Below, piece by piece: positions 7,265-14,111 of a stretch of DNA of 14,111 bases (positions are counted from its first letter, which is position 1; each line of letters begins with the position of its first letter). This stretch comes from Betaproteobacteria bacterium (GTDB lineage: Bacteria > Pseudomonadota > Gammaproteobacteria > Burkholderiales > Casimicrobiaceae): NCBI GenBank assembly GCA_016704895.1, contig JADIZG010000054.1, positions 1 to 14,111 on the forward strand, written 5' to 3'. A program made the position numbers and the translations under genes. The notes beneath the pieces were generated by a model, which searched no databases, was not told the DNA's origin, and was given only the letters and a program-made list of their open reading frames with translations.

Positions 7265-7842
7265 GGTGCCTGCATGCGTCCCAGGAAGACGATCTCCTGG
7301 TGAATCGTGACCACCGCCTTCGCCGCGCCGTTCAGCTGGCGGACGCCCTCGCGGATCCGTTCCGGGAGATCCGCATCGCGGTCGGCGTTCACGGTCACCA
7401 CGGACTGCACGCTCGCCGGGTCGGGTGTGGCGTGCAGCCTGACGGTGTCCAGGAACTGAACGACGGCGACGAACAGCTCCATGCGCTTCTCCTCGAGCGC
7501 CTGGTCGAGGAACCGGTGCTCGGGGTTGTCCCACGAGTAGTAGAAGTTGTTCAGGTCGTCGAGGCGACGCCTGTCGAAGGCGTTGCCGAAGTCGGCGTTC
7601 CCGATGAAGGCGATGCTGCCTTCGGCGGGGAGGACCTGGAGAAGTCGTCTGAAGAGTTCCCGATCGCGGGGCGCGAGGCCGCGACGCATGAGCCTCCGGA
7701 GCAGCGGTTCGCGAAAGGCCGCCAGCGCCGCCAGGAACGTCAGCAGTCCGAGTGCGAGGGCTCGCCAGAAGTCCAGCGAACTCCACAGCTGTTCGAGCCG
7801 CGGTTGCAGCTCCGCGAGCCAGAGGTCGAGGATCCAATCCAT
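7261..7842 (-). CDS. Membrane-anchored protein of unknown function
   Basis: A 193-residue protein, intact. After MDWILDLWLAELQPRLEQLW there is one clear membrane helix, FWRALALGLLTFLAALAAF (about residues 25-43), then a basic stretch with LLRRLMRRGL that by the positive-inside rule places the C-terminal domain in the cytoplasm. The soluble part contains IAFIGNADFGNAF, LNNFYYSWDNPEHRFLD, EEKRMELFVAVVQFLDTVRL and a closing IHQEIVFLGRMQAP. The mix of predicted strands and an amphipathic helix suggests a compact domain, but I match no family. It lies 42 bases after the start-side end of the EthD-like gene and reads in the same direction, so co-transcription is likely. Confidence 0.7.
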   Translation of the reverse strand: MDWILDLWLAELQPRLEQLWSSLDFWRALALGLLTFLAALAAFREPLLRRLMRRGLAPRDRELFRRLLQVLPAEGSIAFIGNADFGNAFDRRRLDDLNNFYYSWDNPEHRFLDQALEEKRMELFVAVVQFLDTVRLHATPDPASVQSVVTVNADRDADLPERIREGVRQLNGAAKAVVTIHQEIVFLGRMQAP

Positions 7843-7884
7843 GATGATCCGTGGCGGCGCGCGTGCGGGCGCGTCCGATCGAGG

Positions 7885-8571
7885 TCAGGGGCGGGCGCGG
7901 ACTTCCCGGTCCGTCAGCATGAAGTGCATCCGGTAGATCGCTTCCGAGACCGACGTGCCGCCATGCTCCTCGAATCGATCGCGGCCGAGGTCCGCGTGCA
8001 TGAGCGCTTCCAGGGCCGCTTCGTCGTACCCGGTGACGAACACCGCCCAGTCGACGCCTGCATCGGCCCCCCGGAGGCGCTGCTCGTTCGTCATCCTGGG
8101 CGTCGAGGCCCCTTCGAAGAGATGAGCGCTGCCGAGCCCGCGCCTCGATGGAAGCGGCGGAAGCGCCTCGTCGAGCAGCCACGCGCGAAGCGAAGGCTCC
8201 GCGCCGGCTTCCGGCTCGAAGCGAATCAGCAGGCCCGCCTGGCCGATGCCCGTGCCCAGGCTGCCCGACACCGAGCAGAAGCCCCGATTCATGCCTCGGT
8301 AGTGGGCCATCATCCTGGACGTCCACGGGCTCGGACGGTTCAGCCGCTCGAGGTAGGCATCGGATTGCAGCGTCGCGAGCTGCGCGACTTCGTACATCAC
8401 GAAATACCTGGGCTTCGCGTTCGACGAGACCCAACGGGTTCCGCGGAGAAAGCCCGGTATCGACAGCCGCTCGGGAAGGTGCTCGTGCGTGTGCCACTCG
8501 TCGTGCTCGGGAATGGCTTCCTCGGCGACGTCGAACGATAGCAGCATGGCGGCGGTTCCGAGCAGGGGCAT
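7885..8571 (-). CDS. Conserved protein with an EthD-like / dimeric alpha-beta barrel signature
   Basis: A 228-residue soluble protein. The start ATG at 8571 (MPLLGTAAML) is used, but an ATG at 8547 (MLLSFDV) is equally plausible because the fold begins there. The region FDVAEEAIPEHDEWHTHEH, continuing LPERLSIPGFLRGTRWV, and then RYFVMYEVAQLATLQSDAY is the pattern of a ferredoxin-like dimeric barrel, with the His-rich EWHTHEHLPER near residues 24-34 as the likely functional site. A second, more divergent half (LLIRFEPEAGAEPSLRAWL and VDWAVFVTGYDEAALEAL) may be a repeated barrel unit. Similar proteins are usually annotated hypothetical, and no substrate is known to me. The gene sits between the unknown membrane protein and a LysE exporter on the same strand. 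Confidence 0.7.
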   Translation of the reverse strand: MPLLGTAAMLLSFDVAEEAIPEHDEWHTHEHLPERLSIPGFLRGTRWVSSNAKPRYFVMYEVAQLATLQSDAYLERLNRPSPWTSRMMAHYRGMNRGFCSVSGSLGTGIGQAGLLIRFEPEAGAEPSLRAWLLDEALPPLPSRRGLGSAHLFEGASTPRMTNEQRLRGADAGVDWAVFVTGYDEAALEALMHADLGRDRFEEHGGTSVSEAIYRMHFMLTDREVRARP

Positions 8572-8657
8572 GTCGATGCTCCGTGAATCGGCGGTGAGCT
8601 CTACTGGCTGTCGCGCGTCGTCCGGCTTGTCCGGTCGACTGCAGGGCCGAGCCGACA

Positions 8658-9281
8658 TCACCGCCGCTCGAGTGCGAGCCGCACGCCGAGGCCGACAAGC
8701 ATGGCCCCGGAAGAGCGATAGACCCAGATCAGAACGCTCGGGCGCGAGCGCAGCCAGGCCGACAACGCCCCGGAGAAGACGGCGACGGGCGCCTTCACCA
8801 GGAACGTCAATCCGGCAAAGGCGAGTCCGAGGACGAACACGGTGAGCGTCGGCTGTTGTGCTGACGGGGACACGAACTGCGGCAGAAAGGCGAAGTAGAA
8901 CACCGCGATCTTGGGATTGGCAAGATTGGAGAACGCGCCATCGACGAAGAGCTTGCCCAGAGGACGGGACGCCTCCGCCGTGATCGCAAGTCCACCGCGC
9001 CTGGTGCGCAGCAGGCCGACGCCGAGATACAGGAGGTAGGCCGCGCCAACCAGCTTGAGCGCCAGGAACAGCCACTCGGACGTGCGCAATATCACGCCCA
9101 GCCCGAGCGTCGCCAGTACCGTGTGACCGACGAGGCCCACGCTGACGCCTGCGGCGGTGACCACCCCGGCTTTGGCGCCTAGAGCGATCGAGCGCGACAT
9201 GACGAGAATCATGTCCTGACCCGGCAACGCGATCAGCGCGAGCGATGCAACGATGAACAGGAGCCAGTAGGCGTCGATCAT
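8658..9281 (-). CDS. LysE/RhtB-family amino-acid (or homoserine lactone) exporter
   Basis: A 207-residue inner-membrane protein with about six hydrophobic segments, intact and of standard length for the family. The N-terminal signature ALIALPGQDMILVMSRSIAL contains the characteristic PGQD/PGP motif, followed by GAKAGVVTAAGVSVGLVGHT, which is the usual second family block. The third block, FSNLANPKIAVFYFAFLPQF, with NPK in the middle, is also diagnostic. Substrates in this family include lysine, threonine, homoserine, cysteine and other small metabolites, and the sequence does not discriminate between them. The ATG at 9281 starts MIDAYWLLFIVASLALI. There is no adjacent LysR-type regulator, which such exporters often have. 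Confidence 0.92.
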   Translation of the reverse strand: MIDAYWLLFIVASLALIALPGQDMILVMSRSIALGAKAGVVTAAGVSVGLVGHTVLATLGLGVILRTSEWLFLALKLVGAAYLLYLGVGLLRTRRGGLAITAEASRPLGKLFVDGAFSNLANPKIAVFYFAFLPQFVSPSAQQPTLTVFVLGLAFAGLTFLVKAPVAVFSGALSAWLRSRPSVLIWVYRSSGAMLVGLGVRLALERR

Positions 9282-9381
9282 GAGCGAATCCGAATTCGGC
9301 TGACGTACGAGGGGACCGTCCCGTGCGGAAGCTCGCGCAGGCTCGGTGGAGTGACAGATCGAACCGGAGGTCGACGCAGTG

Positions 9382-9409
9382 TGTATACGCAGGCATCTTG
9401 CCCTGTCGA
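9382..9409 (-). promoter_or_regulatory. Candidate sigma-70 promoter upstream of the LysE-family gene
   Basis: On the minus strand TCGACA (9409-9404) matches TTGACA at five of six bases and TATACA (9387-9382) matches TATAAT at four of six, with a 16-base spacer. The start would be near 9375, leaving an untranslated leader of about 95 bases before the ATG at 9281. It lies in the gap after the isoprenylcysteine-methyltransferase-family gene, so the exporter need not depend on read-through. Confidence 0.4.
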
Positions 9410-9462
9410 CTGCGGCGACGGGTCACCGTGGCGCCAGCGCGCCCCAGGGGATAGCGCAGGCG

Positions 9463-9924
9463 TCAGAGCCACCTGCGAACCCTCGACTTGTACGATAGAT
9501 ATTGGGCGCCGAACAGGCTGGCGAGCGCGTCTTCCTCCGGTGCTATCTGAAAGCGCCGGAGGTACGCGGCGAAGGCGAAGGGGCCCGGCAGCAACCACCA
9601 CGACCCCAGGAACACGGCCCAGGCGAGGAGCATGAAGAACAGGCCCACGTACATCGGGTTCCGGGTCACCCGGTAGATGCCGGAGTCGACCATCGCCGAC
9701 GCCGATCGGGGCTTCATCGGATTGATGGTGGTCCTGGCGCGACGAAACGCCACGAAGCCCGAGACGTCGAAGGCCAGACCGATGACGGCGAGCGCGATCG
9801 CGAGGGGCACGCGCACCAGTTCCGGTGCCGCCGACGCGCCGGCATATCGTGCGACGCACCACATGGCGAATGCCACGAGTAGCGCCACGATCGGGGGCGG
9901 GACTTTCAGCTCGAGTGCGCGCAT
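9463..9924 (-). CDS. Isoprenylcysteine carboxyl methyltransferase (ICMT/PEMT-like) family membrane protein
   Basis: A 153-residue membrane protein with hydrophobic segments at about 11-26, 41-58 and 97-118. The hallmark is the C-terminal region GIYRVTRNPMYVGLFFMLLA, then a Trp/Pro-rich helix, then IAPEEDALASLFGAQYLSYK and VRRWL. In this superfamily the RNPMY segment and the paired Glu of PEE form the SAM and catalytic site next to the membrane. Bacterial members are abundant and mostly uncharacterised, and the lipid or quinone-like substrate is unknown. The ATG at 9924 is used. No other lipid-metabolism gene is nearby, so the context does not help. Confidence 0.85.
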   Translation of the reverse strand: MRALELKVPPPIVALLVAFAMWCVARYAGASAAPELVRVPLAIALAVIGLAFDVSGFVAFRRARTTINPMKPRSASAMVDSGIYRVTRNPMYVGLFFMLLAWAVFLGSWWLLPGPFAFAAYLRRFQIAPEEDALASLFGAQYLSYKSRVRRWL

Positions 9925-10166
9925 GACGTCGACGACGAGGCGCAGCGCATCAGGCGGGCAGGCTCGCCGGCACCGACGTCCGCGGGCAGGGGGCTGACGT
10001 CAGCGGCCACGACGCGACTGACCGGGCCGGTGATCGACGCAAAGGGCGCATGAACGTATCTTGCCCCATCGCTCGTGGCGCCAGGTGACGAAGGCGCTTG
10101 CGCGCCCATCGCCAGGTCCGGCCGCAAGCGACAATCCTTTTCGCTGTGCGCCGGCTGTGCAGTGGC
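9925..10166. other. Intergenic gap of 242 bases
   Basis: No credible reading frame on either strand. It contains a stem-loop just after the methyltransferase stop and a motif pair (ATCTTGCCC at 10058-10066 and CGTGGCGCCAG at 10074-10084) that also occurs upstream of the LysE-family gene. It should hold the promoter of the ICMT-family gene, but I see no convincing -35/-10 pair. Confidence 0.5.
10118..10154 (-). terminator. Imperfect stem-loop 12 bases after the methyltransferase stop
   Basis: Two 14-base arms (10118-10131 and 10141-10154) pair almost fully, with one bulged base on each side and a nine-base loop. The stem is GC-rich. There is no run of U after it in the minus-strand direction, so it is not a classical intrinsic terminator. 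It may still mark the 3' end of the methyltransferase transcript. Confidence 0.35.
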
Positions 10167-10976
10167 TCATCGCACCCGGTAGACGCCTCGGACCAGCCGG
10201 ACCTGGCCTTCCTCGAGGCTGCGCCGCGCGTTCGCGGCCTTCTGCGCGAGATCGTCGACGAACACCGCCAGGCCCAGCTGTCCCGGCGCGGCGGGTGCGG
10301 CGTTGGCGGCGGTCCTGCTCAAGTGCACGTCGCTGGTGTCCTCGAACAGCTCGGCGACGAATCCGCTCTCGCCGAGCACCGATCGCATCTCGTCGGCAGT
10401 GACGAGGAAGCTTTCGGCAGGGTCGGTGGCCCAGGGAAGCGGAAAGTGGGTCGTGGCCGCATCGCCGGCCGTCATCTCCTGGAAGGCGTACCGGCCGCCT
10501 GGCTTGAGGACCCGGCAGATCTCGCCGTAGAGCTTCCGCTTGTCCGCGATGTTCATGCCGACGTTCTGCATCCAGACGATGTCGAACGAATCGTCGGCGA
10601 AGGGCAAGTCGAGAGCGCTGCCCTCGTGCACGTCGATCCGGTCGTCGAGGCCGGTCAGCCGATTCAGCAGCGCTGCACCGGCGCAGTAGTCGGGTGACAT
10701 GTCGAGGCAGTCGACACGGCAGCCGAGTGCGGAAACCAGCAGCCGGGCGGGGCCGGCCAACCCCGCTCCGATATCGAGAACGCGATCTTCCGCCCGGATG
10801 CGCGCAAGCTCCAGCAGCTCCCGTGACGCGCGCATCCCGCCGGTATGGAAATGATCGAGCGCCCCCAGTGCCTCGGGCGCCAGGCGCTGCTCGGGATTCA
10901 ATCCGGCCGCGCGGAGGGCCGCCAGGATTCGCCCCTCGATGTCCCGGGCAGCGTAGTGCGCTTCCAGTCCGGGCAT
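10167..10976 (-). CDS. SAM-dependent methyltransferase, sarcosine/dimethylglycine N-methyltransferase-like
   Basis: A 269-residue soluble class I methyltransferase. After a helical start the conserved DHFHTGGMRASRELLELA (about 41-58) is the substrate-side signature seen in the glycine/sarcosine/dimethylglycine methyltransferase group. Motif I is VLDIGAGLAGPARLL (66-80), the SAM-ribose acidic residue lies in VDCLDMSPDYC, motif IV is FDIVWMQNVGMNIADK and the post-motif is EICRVLKPGGRYAFQEMTAG. The start ATG at 10976 is preceded by a strong Shine-Dalgarno sequence (GAGGTGAGG about 7 bases upstream). Close relatives include ubiquinone/menaquinone and small-amine methyltransferases, so glycine-betaine synthesis is possible but unproven: no partner enzyme or osmolyte gene is nearby. 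Confidence 0.85.
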   Translation of the reverse strand: MPGLEAHYAARDIEGRILAALRAAGLNPEQRLAPEALGALDHFHTGGMRASRELLELARIRAEDRVLDIGAGLAGPARLLVSALGCRVDCLDMSPDYCAGAALLNRLTGLDDRIDVHEGSALDLPFADDSFDIVWMQNVGMNIADKRKLYGEICRVLKPGGRYAFQEMTAGDAATTHFPLPWATDPAESFLVTADEMRSVLGESGFVAELFEDTSDVHLSRTAANAAPAAPGQLGLAVFVDDLAQKAANARRSLEEGQVRLVRGVYRVR

Positions 10977-11077
10977 GATCGGCCTCACCTCAGGATTCGC
11001 GATGTTCGGCTTCCGCCGCGCGCCGGGTGCATCGAGATGCAGCGGTGCTTGCCTCGGTCGGGCGCAGGCCCTCGCTG

Positions 11078-11557
11078 CTACCGCCAGAACCGCGTGCGCT
11101 CCGAGCGGGTGAGCTTCGCATACTGCTCGGTGTCCTTCGCGACACCATCGAGGTATCCGACGGCCAACTCCCAGGACATGCTCGCACGCTCCTTGTCGGT
11201 CATCAGATCCAGGATGCGCTGGGCGTAGGAGCCGAACATGTACACCTGCGTCTGTCGTGGCACCGCCCGGTTGTTCGCCAGTATCGCGAGGCGCTCGATC
11301 TCCAGCAGCAGCAGGTGAAACTTGCTCTCCATCGCGAAATCTTCCGCGTTGCGCTTCATCGCGCCTGTCTCGATGGCGATCAGGTTCAGCGCAAGGTAGG
11401 TGTCGCGTGCGAAGAGCCTCTGGTGGGCCTGGTTGAAGCGCGTGAGGTTCTCGATTCGACGGCTTCGGTACTGGGAGCGCGTGTTGAAGATGAAGACGAG
11501 CAGCGCGACGGTGGCTGCCACCACGGTCGCGTAGTCGCGCAGTTCGCTGGTGTTCAT
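11078..11557 (-). CDS. Single-pass membrane protein with a cytoplasmic helical domain, unknown function
   Basis: A 159-residue protein from the ATG at 11557 (MNTSELRDYATVVAATVALL). An earlier in-frame ATG exists at 11677, but its extra residues look non-coding. One membrane helix spans about residues 9-26 (TVVAATVALLVFIFNT) and is followed by a basic RSQYRSRR. The rest is charged and helical: NLTRFNQAHQRLFARDTY, MKRNAEDFAMESKFHLLLLE, YAQRILDLMTDKERASMSWE and TEQYAKLTRSERTRFWR. The layout recalls small proteins of the DUF4760 type, but I cannot confirm that. It stands alone between the GFA-family and methyltransferase genes. Confidence 0.65.
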   Translation of the reverse strand: MNTSELRDYATVVAATVALLVFIFNTRSQYRSRRIENLTRFNQAHQRLFARDTYLALNLIAIETGAMKRNAEDFAMESKFHLLLLEIERLAILANNRAVPRQTQVYMFGSYAQRILDLMTDKERASMSWELAVGYLDGVAKDTEQYAKLTRSERTRFWR

Positions 11558-11796
11558 GTGCGCTGAGGTCGGTCCTGCCCGATTGAGATGCCCGGCGTCG
11601 CGCCCGGCGCTGCGATCCTGACGGGCTCCGCCCTTCGCTTCGGCGGGCGTGCGTATCCCGTTGCTCGAGCCCGGCACCCGGTAAGGCGCGTGGCCTGCTC
11701 GGCGCTCGCCTCAGGCATCCGTCCCGGGGGCCAGGGGCCCCGCCGGTGTCGGTCCTCTCGACGGGCCAGTCCGCATCGCATGGTACTGCGCTCCGC
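11558..11796. other. Intergenic gap of 239 bases with a GC-rich hairpin
   Basis: No credible gene. A short strong inverted repeat lies at 11725-11742 (CGGGGGCC, AGG, GGCCCCG) about 55 bases after the stop of the GFA-family gene. It lacks a U-tract. No promoter stands out before the ATG at 11557. Confidence 0.45.
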
Positions 11797-12195
11797 TCAA
11801 AGGTGGGAGACATACTCGGGAGGGAGGAACCTGTCGTGCAGTCCGTCGACGTAGGTGATCGGGATGCGCGACAGCTCTTCTTCCGACACCCCCTCGAGGC
11901 ACCCCAGATTGACCCCGATCATCTTCCCGACGGGCGTCTCGGTGCCGACGCCGAACGGACGCACGCCGCAGTGCCGGCAGAAGTAGTGCTGGTTCTTCCC
12001 GGTGTGGAACAGGTACTGCGTCAGTTCCGATTCGCCCGACAGCAGGCGAAAGCCCTCGGGAGTGGCCACGGCGGGCCAGAAGCGCGTTCTGCGGCAGATC
12101 GAGCAGTTGCAGCGGTAGGAGGGTCGGGTGAGGTCGAGGTCCGCCTCGAACCTGACGGCACCGCAATGGCAACTGCCCCGGTAGGTCGTCAGCAT
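11797..12195 (-). CDS. GFA-family (glutathione-dependent formaldehyde-activating-like) zinc protein
   Basis: A 132-residue protein, intact. Zinc-binding cysteines are all visible: GSCHCGAVRFE (C9, C11), CNCSICRR (C29, C31, C34) and YFCRHCGVRPFG (C73, C76). This is the complete seven-cysteine set of the beta-tent GFA fold. The founding member was reported to help condense formaldehyde with glutathione, but most GFA proteins are of unknown role and no formaldehyde dehydrogenase is nearby. The ATG at 12195 follows a good Shine-Dalgarno AAGGTGA at about 7 bases. Confidence 0.93.
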   Translation of the reverse strand: MLTTYRGSCHCGAVRFEADLDLTRPSYRCNCSICRRTRFWPAVATPEGFRLLSGESELTQYLFHTGKNQHYFCRHCGVRPFGVGTETPVGKMIGVNLGCLEGVSEEELSRIPITYVDGLHDRFLPPEYVSHL

Positions 12196-12306
12196 CGGTC
12201 ACCTTTCACGCGAGCGGCGCCCGACTGCGGCATGACGAAACAAGTGAGGGCGACCCGACTGCAGGCACGAAGCGCCCCGACCGGGTCGTCCGAGTCGAAC
12301 GCAGGG

Positions 12307-12684
12307 TCAGCTGACCGGGGCGCCACGAGAAAGCCACCAGTAGATGCACGCATACAACGCTCCGTTCCACACGACGATCGCGACGCCGGCCACCAGTTCG
12401 AGCCGCCGTGGCATGCCTTGCGGATAGACGAGCGGTCCCAGGTAATGGTGAACGAACCCGCCGTCGTAGCCGGACTCGTTCGCCGCGGCGCGCAGGCGAT
12501 TCTCCAACGGTGTGAGCGGGCACGTCCACCCCGCGAGATTCACGACCGAGGACCAGGCCACGATCGGCAGGTGGACCCAGGCCCATCGCGGGTCGACCAG
12601 GACGCCGAAGCCGCCGAATACGGCGAGCACGACGAAGACGAAGTGAAACAGGAGCACGAGGCTCGCGGCATGTCGTTCGATCAC
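12307..12684 (-). CDS. DUF2784-family inner-membrane protein
   Basis: A 125-residue membrane protein starting at a GTG at 12684. Hydrophobic segments are about 8-29, 36-52 and 97-120. The family signature is GWTCPLTPLENRLR followed by GYDGGFVHHYLGPLVYPQG, with the CPLTPLEN motif and the HHYLGPLVYP block characteristic of DUF2784. Function is unknown. It is separated by 111 bases from the GFA-family gene and 79 bases from the gene upstream on the same strand. Confidence 0.85.
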   Translation of the reverse strand: MIERHAASLVLLFHFVFVVLAVFGGFGVLVDPRWAWVHLPIVAWSSVVNLAGWTCPLTPLENRLRAAANESGYDGGFVHHYLGPLVYPQGMPRRLELVAGVAIVVWNGALYACIYWWLSRGAPVS

Positions 12685-12763
12685 GATGCGCTGCGGATCG
12701 GTCGCCTAAGGGGGAGTCGATGCGCCCATGTGGTCGTTCGCGCAGGTCGCCTCGACCGCGGGG

Positions 12764-13135
12764 CTAGCCGCGGCGCCAGCGCTTTGCCGTGAGCCGCTCG
12801 ACGGCTGCGGCATAGACGGCCGCGGAGTCCTTCTCGTCTGTCTTGGCGTTGACGAGCTCGTTGATGTGTCTCGCGAGGACCGAGGCGATGGCGTGGATGG
12901 CATCGTGCCGCGACAGACCTTCGGCGGTGAGGCGGGCCATCGCGCTGACGACGGGTGCCAGGCCTTCGGCGATCTGGTTCTCGACGATTGCATGAAAGAT
13001 CGCGTGCGCCTGAAGATTCGGCAGCTTGATGCGCTTGGCGCGATGGTATTCCTCGGCGAGACCGGCTCGCAGCTGTTCATCCAGCGCGAGCCACTCCTCC
13101 GAATCGGGCGCCCGGTCAGGATCGTAGCGATGCAA
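12764..13135 (-). CDS. Small conserved soluble protein of unknown function
   Basis: A 123-residue helical protein with no membrane segment or signal peptide, starting at a TTG at 13135 (read MHRYDPDRAPDSEEWLALDE). The central part, NLQAHAIFHAIVENQIAEGL and then LTAEGLSRHDAIHAIASVLA, looks like a conserved His/Glu-rich core (HAIFHAIVENQ and RHDAIHAI) that could bind a metal. It vaguely recalls DUF1841-type proteins, but I would not assign it. The C-terminus AVERLTAKRWRRG is basic. No better upstream start is visible. Confidence 0.65.
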   Translation of the reverse strand: MHRYDPDRAPDSEEWLALDEQLRAGLAEEYHRAKRIKLPNLQAHAIFHAIVENQIAEGLAPVVSAMARLTAEGLSRHDAIHAIASVLARHINELVNAKTDEKDSAAVYAAAVERLTAKRWRRG

Positions 13136-13226
13136 AGGGTGGCCCCCCTGTGTCGGCTAACGCGCAAGGCATCGCGCCGCCGAGGCCGGCGAAGCTGCGC
13201 CGCGAGCGGGGCGGTCGAGCGAATCG

Positions 13227-13717
13227 TCAGGTCCCGGCACGCGCGAACTCCATCGTCCAGTTCGTTTCCCAGGTGGCACCGGCATCGACCGAGAAGGCTT
13301 GCTCCCAGGTCGGGTCGGCTCCCGGGTTGGCATTCCAGATGAAGCGAACCTTGATCGGTTTGCCGCCCAGCGAGTCGTCGGCGAAAAACGTACCCACGGT
13401 GCCCGCGAAGCCGCCAACCACCGGCGTGTCGAGGTTGTGGGGTGCTCGCCCGTCGAGCCACCAGATCGCCCAGGTTCCCGCCTTGGGATCGAACGACCGG
13501 AACGCGGCCGCACGAACGACTTCCGACGGGAAGTGGAGCACGTTGTCTTCGACGTTGCCGAATCCGCAAGGATCCTTCGCGTGGACGACGTGCCAGCGAA
13601 CTCGATCCAGTCGTTGCAGCCGCACAAACGCTCTTTGAGGCGGCGATGGCTGACGGTCCACTCGCCGACGATGAAATCGAAGTCCGTCGGAGCGGGCGAT
13701 TGGGACGAGGTTTGCAT
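13227..13717 (-). CDS. Small soluble protein of unknown function (DUF1579-like), one-base frameshift
   Basis: About 163 residues once corrected. The ATG at 13717 reads MQTSSQSPAPTDFDFIVGEW and continues SHRRLKERLCGCNDWIEFAG. After a frame change near 13570 it resumes as GFGNVEDNVLHFPSEVVRAA, FRSFDPKAGTWAIWWLDGR, FFADDSLGGKPIKVRFIW and WEQAFSVDAGATWETNWTME. The span is one base short of a multiple of three, and one missing G in CTTGCGG restores an uninterrupted frame. The Trp-rich beta pattern (FDFIVGEW, TWAIWW, WEQAFS, WETNW) suggests a lipocalin-like barrel as in DUF1579 and similar proteins. No signal peptide is seen, and the function is unknown. Confidence 0.65.
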
Positions 13718-13836
13718 GGGCAGGGGCTGAAAGCGTTTTATGGTCAGTGCGGTGCCTGGCGTTCGGGCTAAGCGGAGCGCCCTGCCGAGCACCGCAGCAG
13801 GTTGGGTCGCGTCCGCGCCGGCCTCTGCGCGATCGC

Positions 13837-14111
13837 TCAGTAGTAGCAGAAGACGTCGAGCTTGTTGCCATCCAGGTCCCGGAAGTAGGCGGCGTAAAAA
13901 CCCTCGCCGCCCTCGGCGCGCAGGCCAGGAGGGCCTTCGTCCTTGCCGCCGAGTTCGAGTGCCTTGCTGTGGATTCGATCGACCTTGTCTGGCGAGTCGA
14001 CCGCGATGCCGGCCATCACGCCATTGCCCACGGTGGCCGGACCGCCGTCGTACGGCTTCATGATGCAGAGCATCGGCTTGTCCATCGCCTCGGCCCAGCC
14101 GGAACCGCGGT
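13837..14111 (-). CDS. VOC-family (glyoxalase/bleomycin-resistance fold) protein, 5' end beyond the window
   Basis: The last 91 codons are visible, reading from the window edge as GSGWAEAMDKPMLCIMKPYD and onward to a TGA at 13837. The C-terminal block GFYAAYFRDLDGNKLDVFCYY, with the metal-site-type Tyr-Phe-Asp-Gly-Asn-Lys pattern, and GNGVMAGIAVDSPDKVDRIH are typical of one beta-alpha-beta-beta-beta module of the vicinal oxygen chelate superfamily. The start of the protein lies to the right of 14111, so its length and N-terminal module cannot be judged. The substrate is unknown. Confidence 0.82.
   Translation of the reverse strand, partial: RGSGWAEAMDKPMLCIMKPYDGGPATVGNGVMAGIAVDSPDKVDRIHSKALELGGKDEGPPGLRAEGGEGFYAAYFRDLDGNKLDVFCYY

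Noticed and set aside
9310..9322. Inverted repeat GGGAC-C-GTCCC upstream of the LysE-family start
   Set aside because: Five-base arms are too short to support an operator or terminator call.
7885..9426. A 513-codon minus-strand frame joining LysE-antiframe and EthD-like sequence
   Set aside because: The part upstream of 8571 is the wrong frame of the LysE-family gene. Only 7885-8571 is supported.
12218..12262. Direct repeat CCCGACTGC, twice 34 bases apart, in the gap before the GFA-family gene
   Set aside because: Only nine bases in GC-rich DNA and not placed around a recognisable promoter; likely chance.
13136..13226. GC-rich palindromic stretch with GTTAGCC, looking like an attC site
   Set aside because: There is no complementary RYYYAAC partner near the preceding stop, and the core deviates from GTTRRRY, so it is not a supportable recombination site.

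Overview
This is a GC-rich (roughly two-thirds G+C, judged by eye) bacterial chromosomal segment. The protein set suggests a betaproteobacterium, probably Burkholderiales-like: a RIO1-like kinase of the Pseudomonas PA4780 type, an RluF-type pseudouridine synthase with a long disordered N-terminus, and a dCTPase/methyltransferase pair. The assignment is by remembered family resemblance, not by a search. I found no rRNA, tRNA, CRISPR array, transposase, integrase or phage gene, and no gene-free stretch longer than about 250 bases.

Region 1 (about 115-5020) holds a polytopic membrane protein on +. Four minus-strand genes follow: an unknown lipoprotein-like protein, a class I methyltransferase, a DCTPP1/MazG-like nucleotide pyrophosphohydrolase and an RluF-type rRNA pseudouridine synthase. 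The last three form a tight transcription unit in the order synthase, pyrophosphohydrolase, methyltransferase. All five genes are broken by single- or double-base indels, and each conserved protein continues in another frame. The density and compensating pattern look much more like uncorrected sequencing error than decay, so I annotate them as full genes with frameshifts.

Region 2 (5132-7072, +) is clean. It holds a RIO1-like protein kinase followed 12 bases later by a second-type RlmN/Cfr-family radical SAM RNA methyltransferase with all key cysteines. The kinase start is divergent from the pseudouridine synthase across a 111-base gap with candidate promoter motifs on both strands. RNA modification and nucleotide-pool functions therefore dominate the left half.

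Region 3 (7261-14111) is a run of eleven small minus-strand genes that look functionally unrelated: an unknown membrane-anchored protein, an EthD-like/dimeric-barrel-like protein, a LysE-family exporter, an isoprenylcysteine-methyltransferase-family protein, a sarcosine/dimethylglycine-type methyltransferase, an unknown one-TM protein, a GFA-family zinc protein, a DUF2784 membrane protein, two unknown small proteins and a partial VOC/glyoxalase-fold protein. Gaps are 41-242 bases. The layout resembles an accessory or cassette-like region, but I could not find paired attC core sites, so I do not call an integron.

No clearly new defence or mobile system is visible. The items most worth following up are the RIO kinase plus RlmN-paralogue pair, the extended pseudouridine synthase operon, and the same-strand array of orphan genes.
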